A DNA stretch of 64,000 nt from Thalassobius sp002708925 (GTDB lineage: Bacteria; Pseudomonadota; Alphaproteobacteria; Rhodobacterales; Rhodobacteraceae). The stretch covers positions 372,001-436,000 of the forward strand of contig NZ_JBNAGJ010000001.1 in NCBI RefSeq assembly GCF_049803795.1, read 5' to 3'. The notes below the pieces were generated by a model. It ran no database searches. It was not told where the DNA came from and worked only from the letters and a program-made list of their open reading frames with translations. Positions 25,284-32,091 of this stretch are shown here, piece after piece. Position numbers and translations under genes: made by a program. Every line of letters starts with the position of its first letter. Positions within the stretch are counted from its first letter, which is position 1.

Positions 25284-26680
25284 CAATCCACCCGATAGGG
25301 CAGCACGCCGCGTTCGTTCGTGTCGATTGTCAGGCGGCGTTCAAGCGGCGGAACCGAGCGTTGGTGGCAGGATTTGCGCTCGCAGATGCGGCAGGAAATG
25401 CCGATGGGTTCGTAGGCTTTGGGGTTGGTGACGTCCAGATCGTCGGCATAGACCAGATCGGCGGCGTGGCGCACCTCGCAGCCCAGGGAGATCGCGAAAC
25501 GGCGCACCGGCGCGCCAAAGCTGCCGCCCGATTTCGACACGTCCCGCGACAGGCTGATATAGCGCACGCCATCGGGTGTTTCGGCCAGTTGGCGCAGAAA
25601 TCTGCTGGGTGTTTCAAAGGCTTGGTGGACATTCCACAGCGGGCAGGCCCCGCCGAAACGGGCAAATTGCAGCCGCGTGGCCGAGTGGCGCTTGGTGATG
25701 GTCCCAGCCTGATCGACGCGCACAAAGAAGAACGGAATGCCCTTGGCGCTGGGGCGTTGCAACGTGGACAGACGATGCGCGACCTGCTCGATCGAGGCCC
25801 CGAAACGATGGGCCAGCTGTTCCAGGTCGTGGCGGCTGTCCTGCGCGGCGGCCAGAAACCGGCCATAGGGCATCTGCGCGGCCCCGGCGAAATAGTTGGC
25901 CAGGCCGATCTTGGCAATGGCGCGGGCCTCCTCGGATTGGAAGCGGGCCAGATCCAGCGTGGCCTCTAGCAGTTTGTCCTGATGCAGCAGGGCGATTTGC
26001 AGCAGCAGCTGAAAGGTCTGCGTCTGCGGCGCGGCCTGGCTGGAGATGGTCAGCGTGCGCGAGCCGCGATCAAACTGGCGGACAATCGCGGCCTCGTCCA
26101 TCCGCACGGTAACCCCGGCGGCGCGCAGCGTGTGCAGCGCATGGGCCCGGATGCCGCCCTCGCCGGCGCCCTGGGCGAAATGCTCGGCCGCGCGGTCCAC
26201 CGCGTCGATATAGTTGTCGCAGTAATGAAAGAAATCGCGCACCTCGTCCCAGGGGCTGGGCTGAGTGCGGCTGTCCTCGCGGCCCAGGGCCTCGTCCAGA
26301 CTGGCCAGGCGTTCATGCGTCTGGCGGTAGGCGCGGTGCAGATCCAGAAAGGCGCGGGCCAGCGCCGGCGCGTTCGAGGCCGTCAGGCGCAGATCCGCCA
26401 GCGGCGGGGCGGCATCGGCAAAAACCGGATCGGCCATGGCCTCGCGCATGTCACTGACCAGCCGTTCGGAATCGCCGGTGCTCAGCTCGGTCACATCAAA
26501 GCCGAATTCCTGCGCCAGAGCCAGCACCACAGTGGTGCTGACGGGCCGGTTGTTATTCTCCATCTGGTTCAGATAGGGCAGGGATACGCCCAGCTTGGCG
26601 GCGAATTCTTTTTGGGTCAGGCCCAGGCGCGTGCGGGTTTCGCGCAGCTTGGCCCCGGCATAGAGTTTCTGAGTGGCCAT
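25283..26680 (-). CDS. pccR: short-chain fatty acyl-CoA regulator, PccR-like
   Basis: A 465-residue regulator. Residues about 8-65 form an XRE-type helix-turn-helix (LGLTQKEFAAKLGVSLPYLNQMEN). The middle is an IrrE/M78-type domain around 150-290 without an evident HEXXH site, and the C-terminal part (about 300-440) is the DUF2083 domain with cysteines in FGGACPLWNVH and GISCRICERKSCHQR. This is the ScfR architecture; PccR of Rhodobacter sphaeroides controls propionyl-CoA carboxylase. The position 1.5 kb from divergent pccB supports that role. ATG 26680 is preferred to a TTG at 26701, which lies inside a TTTGCAAA motif. Confidence 0.87.
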   Translation of the reverse strand: MATQKLYAGAKLRETRTRLGLTQKEFAAKLGVSLPYLNQMENNNRPVSTTVVLALAQEFGFDVTELSTGDSERLVSDMREAMADPVFADAAPPLADLRLTASNAPALARAFLDLHRAYRQTHERLASLDEALGREDSRTQPSPWDEVRDFFHYCDNYIDAVDRAAEHFAQGAGEGGIRAHALHTLRAAGVTVRMDEAAIVRQFDRGSRTLTISSQAAPQTQTFQLLLQIALLHQDKLLEATLDLARFQSEEARAIAKIGLANYFAGAAQMPYGRFLAAAQDSRHDLEQLAHRFGASIEQVAHRLSTLQRPSAKGIPFFFVRVDQAGTITKRHSATRLQFARFGGACPLWNVHQAFETPSRFLRQLAETPDGVRYISLSRDVSKSGGSFGAPVRRFAISLGCEVRHAADLVYADDLDVTNPKAYEPIGISCRICERKSCHQRSVPPLERRLTIDTNERGVLPYRVD

Positions 26681-26694
26681 CAGCGCTGAGGTTC

Positions 26695-26740
26695 TTTGCA
26701 AAGATACATGGTGGCGAATTTATCTTTGCAAATTTGCGAA
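26695..26740. promoter_or_regulatory. TTTGCAAA-type motifs in front of pccR
   Basis: TTTGCAAA at 26695-26702 and TTTGCAAATTTGCGAA at 26725-26740 lie in the 83-bp gap between the MFS gene and pccR. Repeats of TTTGCAAA are the kind of site described for PccR in Rhodobacter sphaeroides (from memory), and a near-identical block occurs in front of pccB. Autoregulation is inferred. Confidence 0.65.
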
Positions 26741-26763
26741 GGCAAGAGGGGCCAGAGGCGGGC

Positions 26764-27978
26764 TCAGGCGCCCAATTGTCGCTGGCGCCGGATCACCAGC
26801 AGAATGGACACCACGGACATCAGCGCAGTCAGCAGCATGATGGCCAGCAGCGGCAGCTCGGTCGAGCCGGGGGTCAGCATGGCACCGGCCAGGGCGGACA
26901 GCGCCGCGCCGCCTCCGATCATCATGGTGCCGCCCAGCCCCGAGGCTGTGCCCGCCAGATGCGGCCGCACCGACAGCATCCCGGCATTGGCGTTGGGGAT
27001 GGTCATGCCATTGCCCAGCCCCACGAAGATCATGCAGCCAAAGAAGGTCAGCGCCGTTCCCGTGCCGGACATGTAGATGCCCAGTGACAGCAGCAGCCCG
27101 CTCAGCACCACCAGCGCGCCCCACAGCACCATGCGATTGATCCCGAACCGCGCCGAATAGCGCCCCGACAGGAAGTTCCCGACGAAATAGCCGATGCCCG
27201 GCGCGGCGAAATAAAGCCCCAGCTCGGACGGGTCCAGCCCGTAGACATGGGTGCCGACAAAAGGCGCGCCGCCCAGATAGGCAAAGAATGCCCCCGAGCC
27301 AAAAGCCGACGCCATGCAATAGCCCCAGAACCGCGGCGAGGTCAGCAGCTCGGGGTATTCGCGGAACTGTTGCAGCACGGTATTGCCGGATTTCGGCGCG
27401 GTTTCCCCCAGATCGAACCAGGCCAGCGCGAACATGGTCAGCCCCAGGATCAGCAGCGCCAGAAAGGTGCCCTGCCAGCCAAAGTGCTGTTCGATATATC
27501 CTCCGACGGCAGGGCCCAGCATTGGCACCAGCGACATCCCCATCGTGACATAAGCCATCATCGAGGCCGCTTGCTCGGCCGGGACCATATCGCGCACCAC
27601 CGCGCGCGACAGCACCATGGCCACGGCAATCACCGCCTGAATCATGCGAAATACCATAAAGACCAGCCCGCTTTGCGCCAGCAGGCAGCCCAGCGTCGCC
27701 AGGCAGAAAATCGCGATTCCGGTCAGGATCACCGGGCGGCGCCCGTATTTATCCGACAGCGGCCCGACAAAAACCTGCAACACGCCGTTGATCGCCAGAT
27801 AGAGCGCGACCGACAGCTGCATAAAGGCATAATCCACCTGAAAATAGGCAGCCATCCCCGGCAGCGAGGGCAAAAACATATTCATGGCCAAAGCCGACAG
27901 ACTGGCCAGGAACATCAGTGTCGAAAGATGAGGCGGAGTGGCTCTGTCCAAATAGCGAGCCACAGGCTTTTCGTTCAT
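26764..27978 (-). CDS. Bcr/CflA-family MFS efflux transporter
   Basis: A 404-residue inner-membrane exporter with twelve predicted helices. The first loop motif GPLSDKYGRRPVIL and the helix 5 antiporter motif (LGPAVGGYIEQHFGWQGTF) place it in the DHA1 Bcr/CflA group, whose members export drugs such as bicyclomycin or small metabolites. ATG 27978 starts the conserved protein; the frame continues upstream to 28089 through the pccB promoter. It is divergent from pccB and upstream of pccR on the same strand, so its expression may follow propionyl-CoA control. Confidence 0.85.
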   Translation of the reverse strand: MNEKPVARYLDRATPPHLSTLMFLASLSALAMNMFLPSLPGMAAYFQVDYAFMQLSVALYLAINGVLQVFVGPLSDKYGRRPVILTGIAIFCLATLGCLLAQSGLVFMVFRMIQAVIAVAMVLSRAVVRDMVPAEQAASMMAYVTMGMSLVPMLGPAVGGYIEQHFGWQGTFLALLILGLTMFALAWFDLGETAPKSGNTVLQQFREYPELLTSPRFWGYCMASAFGSGAFFAYLGGAPFVGTHVYGLDPSELGLYFAAPGIGYFVGNFLSGRYSARFGINRMVLWGALVVLSGLLLSLGIYMSGTGTALTFFGCMIFVGLGNGMTIPNANAGMLSVRPHLAGTASGLGGTMMIGGGAALSALAGAMLTPGSTELPLLAIMLLTALMSVVSILLVIRRQRQLGA

Positions 27979-28027
27979 ATGTGAATGAGTAGGGCGGGTG
28001 CGGCAGCTTGTCCACGTTGTCGGGCGC

Positions 28028-28109
28028 TGCAAATTGCCTGACGTTACGGAAATTTGCACGTTTGCTTTTTTCGACAATTGCATTGCCAAAGTTTTGCAAA
28101 TTTGCGGAA
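28028..28109. promoter_or_regulatory. cluster of TTTGCAAA-like motifs in the pccB promoter
   Basis: TTTGCAAATTTGCGGAA lies at 28093-28109, 60 bp before the pccB start, and matches the block before pccR in 14 consecutive bases (TTTGCAAATTTGCG). Partial copies occur at 28028-28036 (TGCAAATTG) and 28050-28064 (AAATTTGCACGTTTG). They are candidate PccR sites for propionyl-CoA-responsive control of pccB and possibly of the divergent MFS gene. Confidence 0.65.
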
Positions 28110-28169
28110 ATCTGCTTTGCGCAGGGGCAGGCTCCCCTTATACCCATGTCAATTCAGAAGGGGAATGCC

Positions 28170-29702
28170 ATGAAAGATATCCTCCAGGAACTGGAAGACC
28201 GTCGCGCCGATGCCCGCCTGGGTGGCGGACAAAAACGAATTGATAGCCAACACGCCAAGGGCAAGCTGACCGCCCGCGAGCGGATCGAGCTGCTGCTGGA
28301 CGAGGACTCGTTTGAAGAGTTCGACATGTTCGTCTCGCATCGCTGCACCGATTTCGGCATGGAAAATCAAAAGCCCGCAGGCGACGGTGTGATCACCGGC
28401 TGGGGCACCATCAACGGCCGTATGGTCTATGTGTTCAGTCAGGATTTCACCGTTCTGGGGGGCTCGGTTTCGGCCACCCACGCGATGAAAATCTGCAAGA
28501 TCATGGATATGGCCGTGCAGAACGGCGCGCCTGTCATTGGTCTGAACGATTCCGGCGGCGCCCGGATTCAGGAAGGCGTGGATGCGCTGGCCGGTTACGC
28601 CGAGATTTTCCAGCGCAACATCATGGCCTCGGGGGTGATCCCGCAGATTTCCGTGATCATGGGCCCCTGTGCCGGCGGCGCTGTGTATTCGCCCGCGATG
28701 ACCGACTTCATCTTCATGGTGAAGGACAGCTCTTACATGTTCGTGACCGGCCCCGATGTTGTGAAAACCGTCACCAACGAGGTTGTCACCGCCGAGGAGC
28801 TGGGCGGCGCAAGCACTCACACCAAGAAATCGAGCGTGGCAGATGGCGCGTTCGAAAATGACGTCGAAGCCCTGGCCGAGGTCCGCCGTCTGGTGGATTT
28901 CCTGCCGCTGAACAACCGCGAAAAGCCCCCCGTGCGCCCGTTCTTTGACGAGCCGGATCGCGTAGAAGACAGCCTGGACACGCTGATCCCTGAAAACCCC
29001 AACACGCCCTACGATATGAAGGAACTGATCCTGAAAATCGCGGACGAGGCGGATTTCTACGAGATTCAGGAAGATTTCGCCAAGAACATCATCACCGGCT
29101 TTATCCGTATGGAAGGCCAGACCGTGGGGGTTGTCGCCAACCAGCCGATGGTTCTGGCGGGCTGTCTGGATATTGACTCCAGCCGCAAGGCCGCGCGGTT
29201 CGTGCGGTTCTGCGATGCGTTTGAAATTCCGATCCTGACCCTGGTGGATGTGCCTGGCTTCTTGCCTGGGACCAGCCAGGAATATGGCGGCGTCATCAAG
29301 CACGGTGCGAAACTGCTGTTTGCTTATGGCGAGGCGACCGTGCCCAAGGTGACGCTGATCACCCGCAAAGCCTATGGCGGGGCCTATGACGTGATGGCGT
29401 CCAAGCACCTGCGCGGCGATTTCAACTATGCCTGGCCGACCGCGGAAATCGCGGTGATGGGCGCCAAGGGCGCGACCGAGATCATCCACCGCGCCGATCT
29501 GGGCGATGCAGAGAAAATCGCGCAGCACACCGCCGATTACGAGGACCGTTTCGCCAATCCCTTTGTGGCGGCCGAGCGGGGATTCATCGACGAGGTGATC
29601 CAGCCCAAATCGACGCGCCGCCGCGTGTCGCGGGCCTTTGCCAGCTTGCGGAATAAGAAGCTGCAAAACCCGTGGAAAAAGCACGACAATATTCCGCTGT
29701 AA
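28170..29702 (+). CDS. pccB: propionyl-CoA carboxylase, carboxyltransferase (beta) subunit
   Basis: A 510-residue biotin-dependent carboxyltransferase that moves CO2 from carboxybiotin to propionyl-CoA, forming methylmalonyl-CoA. It opens with LEDRRADARLGGGQKRIDSQHAKGKLTARERI, which is the classical N-terminus. The acyl-CoA half has NDSGGARIQEGVDALAGYAEIF and MGPCAGGAVYSPAMTDF; the carboxybiotin half has LVDVPGFLPGTSQEYGGVIKHGAKLL and RKAYGGAYDVM. ATG 28170 has AGAAGGGG upstream. The frame is open to 28008, but that part is promoter with PccR-type motifs. Works with PccA encoded 2.4 kb downstream. Confidence 0.95.
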   Translation: MKDILQELEDRRADARLGGGQKRIDSQHAKGKLTARERIELLLDEDSFEEFDMFVSHRCTDFGMENQKPAGDGVITGWGTINGRMVYVFSQDFTVLGGSVSATHAMKICKIMDMAVQNGAPVIGLNDSGGARIQEGVDALAGYAEIFQRNIMASGVIPQISVIMGPCAGGAVYSPAMTDFIFMVKDSSYMFVTGPDVVKTVTNEVVTAEELGGASTHTKKSSVADGAFENDVEALAEVRRLVDFLPLNNREKPPVRPFFDEPDRVEDSLDTLIPENPNTPYDMKELILKIADEADFYEIQEDFAKNIITGFIRMEGQTVGVVANQPMVLAGCLDIDSSRKAARFVRFCDAFEIPILTLVDVPGFLPGTSQEYGGVIKHGAKLLFAYGEATVPKVTLITRKAYGGAYDVMASKHLRGDFNYAWPTAEIAVMGAKGATEIIHRADLGDAEKIAQHTADYEDRFANPFVAAERGFIDEVIQPKSTRRRVSRAFASLRNKKLQNPWKKHDNIPL

Positions 29703-29720
29703 GGCGGGTGTCGTGAGGGT

Positions 29721-29739
29721 GGGGGGCTGCCGGCCCCCC
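29721..29739 (+). terminator. GC hairpin after pccB
   Basis: GGGGGGC (29721-29727) pairs with GCCCCCC (29733-29739) across a TGCCG loop, 18 bp after the pccB stop. It lacks a T-run, so termination may be weak; it is followed at once by the dispersed intergenic element. Confidence 0.4.
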
Positions 29740-29750
29740 CCACGCCCCCC

Positions 29751-29775
29751 GGGAGTATTTCCGATCAGAAAGAAG
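29751..29775 (+). repeat. dispersed intergenic element, copy after pccB
   Basis: GGGAGTATTT at 29751-29760 followed by CCGATCAGAAAGAAG. It is nearly identical, apart from two bases in the spacer, to the reverse complement of 52181-52203, and related to 20867-20889. Each copy begins shortly after the stop codon of a gene. Origin and function are unknown. Confidence 0.55.
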
Positions 29776-29818
29776 CAGAACGCGGGGCCCTGTGGGGCAG
29801 CGATCATGGAGGCCTTAG

Positions 29819-30172
29819 GTGGCTCGGACAAAGTGGCATATCCTGACGGAGGACGGCGCGCTGACCCTGGCGCGGCGTTTGCCTGTGCGCTTTGATCTGG
29901 CGGTGCAGACTGTGCTGCCGCGTTGCGGGCGTCGCCGTCTGGCGATGCAGATTCGTCAGGATATGTGGCGTTTGCTGAGGGATCTGCGCGGTTTTGCTCC
30001 GGTTGTGCGTGTCGAATATTTGCCCGAGGGGTTGCGTGTGATTGCGGGCGGGCAGGTTGGCCAGGCCCCTTTCCCCAAGCGAGCATCAGAAGAAAAGTTG
30101 CGTCAGATGCTGTCTGATCGCAATAATCGTTCCAGGTGGCTGGCCCATGCGGGGGGATTCTGCTATGGGTAG
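29819..30172 (+). CDS. hypothetical basic protein in the propionate locus
   Basis: A 117-residue protein I do not recognise. It starts at GTG 29819, with GGAGG at 29808-29812. The first half is arginine-rich (ARRLPVRFDLAVQTVLPRCGRRRLAMQIRQDMWRLLRDL) and no signal peptide or membrane helix is seen. It overlaps the next gene by eight bases, so the two are translationally linked. Its place between pccB and pccA is its only functional hint. The coding frame is supported by the ribosome site and the overlap, not by a known domain. Confidence 0.6.
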   Translation: MARTKWHILTEDGALTLARRLPVRFDLAVQTVLPRCGRRRLAMQIRQDMWRLLRDLRGFAPVVRVEYLPEGLRVIAGGQVGQAPFPKRASEEKLRQMLSDRNNRSRWLAHAGGFCYG

Positions 30173-30572
30173 AACGAATCTGATATTCGCCGCGCTCTGG
30201 GGATGCCTTTTGGCAAACGCGGCCACGGCTGTGGGGCAAGAGGAGGCCCCCGCCGTGCCCTCTGGGCTTCGGGTTCAGCTTCAGGAATTTTTCATTCAGA
30301 CGCAACCGGATGGGGATCGCTATGCGCGGTTCCGTTTCGTGGCGCCTGAATTGGCGGCGGGGGTGACTTTCGCCCGCGTCGAACAGGATTTCGCCCATCT
30401 GTGCACCCATCTGGCGCTGCCTGTGCTGACCGCCGCCCACGAGGATGTGGCGCAGGTGGTGATCTCATTGGCTTCGGCCGAGGTGGAGTTCGGGGCCTCT
30501 GACCCTGCGATCATCCAGTTTTTCGAGGCATTTCGCATCGAAAACGGGCTCTGTATCTGGGAGGGTTTCTGA
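30165..30572 (+). CDS. exported DUF6497-like protein
   Basis: A 135-residue protein with a signal peptide (residues 1-23, ending near TAVGQEE), so probably periplasmic. The mature part has two cysteines (HLCTHLALP and NGLCIWEGF) and ends at a conserved-looking FRIENGLCIWEGF. Similar proteins in this family of bacteria are often mislabelled acetolactate synthase; nothing here resembles that enzyme. ATG 30165 lies inside the upstream hypothetical gene (8-bp overlap). Function unknown. Confidence 0.65.
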   Translation: MGRTNLIFAALWGCLLANAATAVGQEEAPAVPSGLRVQLQEFFIQTQPDGDRYARFRFVAPELAAGVTFARVEQDFAHLCTHLALPVLTAAHEDVAQVVISLASAEVEFGASDPAIIQFFEAFRIENGLCIWEGF

Positions 30573-30786
30573 TGTATCCACAATATGTTGCGGATCGTTC
30601 CTCATCCATTGCCGCGATTGAGGCTTTCCAGACACAGCGCCCTGTTGTTGGTGCTGGCGAATATCATTTGCGGGCCGGATCGGCTATGCTTTGGGCGGGT
30701 GGCGTTCATGTTGCCCTTTTCTCGTTCAAGAGGCCGTCGGGGGAAAACGCCCCCGGTGTGAAAAGCAAAGCTAACAGGAGAAGCAG

Positions 30787-30927
30787 ATGTCGAATGCGCT
30801 TAAACCGCTGCTGGCCCTGTGCACCGTCGCCTTTGTCGCGGCCTGCGCAGCCCCGCAAGAAGAATATGTCGTTGTCGAACCCGAGCCGATCAGCGAAGAA
30901 CCAGCCTACACTGGTAAATACAAATAA
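30787..30927 (+). CDS. 46-residue lipoprotein
   Basis: A very short gene whose product starts MSNALKPLLALCTVAFVAAC, with the lipobox VAAC at about residue 20. The 27-residue mature peptide is acidic and proline-rich (EEYVVVEPEPISEEP) and ends YTGKYK. AGGAG lies ten bases before ATG 30787. The lipid anchor and a tail of mostly negative charges suggest an envelope spacer or a partner of another protein. It follows 214 bp in which I see no convincing gene, and belongs to the group of small exported proteins between pccB and pccA. Confidence 0.7.
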   Translation: MSNALKPLLALCTVAFVAACAAPQEEYVVVEPEPISEEPAYTGKYK

Positions 30928-31005
30928 GGGCCAGCCCCTTATGCAGGTGGCTCGGGCCGAATGGTCCGGGCTGACCCGCCGCGACGCTGGCCTGGGAGAG
31001 ACCCC

Positions 31006-31395
31006 ATGTTGAAGCATCGTGGATTCCCCGGTCGGATGACCGGCACCGATTTCCAATTCACCATTCGCCGCGCCAATCCCAAGGGCGTGACCCCGCTGAA
31101 ACGGCTGGAGCGCTACCGCGACCGTCGCCCGGCAGACCGGCGCGCGGATACGGCCTTTATGGCGGCGCTGTGGGAACATTTCGGCGATCAGCCCTTCGAG
31201 CGCGGCAACCTGGACGCCGGCCGTCTGAGCTGGCTGCTGGGCCGCGAGGTGGTGGCCGTCGATGATCCGTTCGACCCGGTCAGCTATGAAGCCCTGCTGG
31301 TCATCAACGAACCCGTCGCGCGTGCGTCCTTCCCTGAGGTATTTCAAGGGGATGATGCGCAGAATTTTGACGATGACGCGGATGAGGGGTGGTAA
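31006..31395 (+). CDS. hypothetical cytoplasmic protein in the propionate locus
   Basis: A 129-residue protein with no recognised domain. The N-terminal third is basic (KHRGFPGRMTGTDFQFTIRRANPKGVTPLKRLERYRDRRPADRR), the middle has WEHFGDQPFERGNLDAGRLSWLLGREV, and the tail is strongly acidic (DDAQNFDDDADEGW). There is no signal peptide. ATG 31006 has GGGAGAG upstream; an in-frame ATG at 30961 has none. The split between a basic head and acidic tail suggests a nucleic-acid or protein-binding adaptor, but that is a guess. Confidence 0.6.
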   Translation: MLKHRGFPGRMTGTDFQFTIRRANPKGVTPLKRLERYRDRRPADRRADTAFMAALWEHFGDQPFERGNLDAGRLSWLLGREVVAVDDPFDPVSYEALLVINEPVARASFPEVFQGDDAQNFDDDADEGW

Positions 31396-31747
31396 TCGGC
31401 ATGTTTTCGCGCAGCCCCAGGACATTTGAGCGGGAAGCGGCCAAAACCGGCCGCCCTGTGGCTGTGGGCTTGGCTGTGCGGGGCACATGCGTCAGCGTTA
31501 ACACCGTAGTGGCGGCCCGAGATGAGCGGGCCGGGACGACTTGTCTTTACCGTTACCCTTCCCCTGTTGGGCGGCGTGGCTTGCAGATAGGCCGCCCGCC
31601 CGTTTTTTCTGGCTTGGATGGTGGAAAAACCCTTTCTAAGCAAAGGTTTGCCGAAAATATGCTGACCTGTTCTCGTCCGTTGCCCAGACGGGTTTGCGGC
31701 GCAATGGTTCCTCTGGCACACGTACCCGAGCGGAAAGGAACCTCGTC
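31396..31747. other. non-coding stretch with hairpins, possible small RNA
   Basis: No supported gene in 352 bases. CGGCCCG and CGGGCCG form a stem at about 31515-31536, and a terminator-like hairpin with six T residues follows at 31569-31608. A GCAAA-GG-TTTGC dyad near 31639-31652 resembles the PccR-type motifs. The series hairpin, terminator would suit a small RNA ending near 31608. Confidence 0.4.
31569..31608 (+). terminator. intrinsic terminator
   Basis: GGGCGGC (31569-31575) pairs with GCCGCCC (31591-31597) across a 15-nt loop; TTTTTT follows at 31603-31608. It may end the transcript of the small genes after pccB or a small RNA. Confidence 0.65.
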
Positions 31748-31966
31748 ATGCACACAGTCAGGCACTCTCGGACATGGATTTTGGCCCTTGCGGCCTGCGC
31801 GGGCCTTGCGGCTTGCGGCGACACCTTTGGTGAACAGGCCCTGCTGGGGGCGGGCACCGGCGCGGCCGGCGCTGTCGTTCTGGACGCAGACCCCGGAACG
31901 GGCGCGCTGCTGGGCGCGGCTGCCAATGTCGCCTATTGCAAACAATACCCGTCGCGCTGCACCTGA
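31748..31966 (+). CDS. 72-residue glycine-rich lipoprotein
   Basis: The product starts MHTVRHSRTWILALAACAGLAAC, with the lipobox LAAC near residue 23. The mature part is alanine/glycine-rich (LLGAGTGAAGAVVLDADPGTGALLGAAANVAYC), which could form a glycine-zipper helix, and it ends CKQYPSRCT with two cysteines. AAAGGA is eight bases before ATG 31748. It is followed by a strong terminator and then pccA. Function unknown. Confidence 0.7.
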   Translation: MHTVRHSRTWILALAACAGLAACGDTFGEQALLGAGTGAAGAVVLDADPGTGALLGAAANVAYCKQYPSRCT

Positions 31967-32003
31967 GCGCGTCGCCCCGGCCTGCGGGCCGGAATTGAAT
32001 CGG

Positions 32004-32038
32004 AAACCCATCTCGGCCCCGTGCCGGGATGGGTTTTT
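32004..32038 (+). terminator. strong intrinsic terminator before pccA
   Basis: AAACCCATC (32004-32012) pairs with GATGGGTTT (32028-32036), with an inner CGGC/GCCG stem, followed by a run of six T. It ends the lipoprotein transcript, implying that pccA has its own promoter or depends on read-through. Confidence 0.8.
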
Positions 32039-32091
32039 TGTTGCCATTGCCCCTGGGACAGCAAAGGGGCCAAGACCGGAAGGGACGAGAA

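Noticed and set aside
28149..30440. 763-codon open frame antisense to pccB
   Set aside because: PccB and the following small genes account for this stretch. The frame has low-complexity His/Arg/Gly composition typical of antisense frames.
30738..30755. CGGGGG-AAAACG-CCCCCG hairpin as a terminator
   Set aside because: The stem is short, there is no T-run, and it lies close to the ribosome site of the 46-residue lipoprotein.
30572..31012. 146-codon frame beginning in the stop codon of the DUF6497-like gene
   Set aside because: It covers the 46-residue lipoprotein gene in another frame, has no signal or domain, and becomes arginine/serine/proline-rich as shadow frames do.
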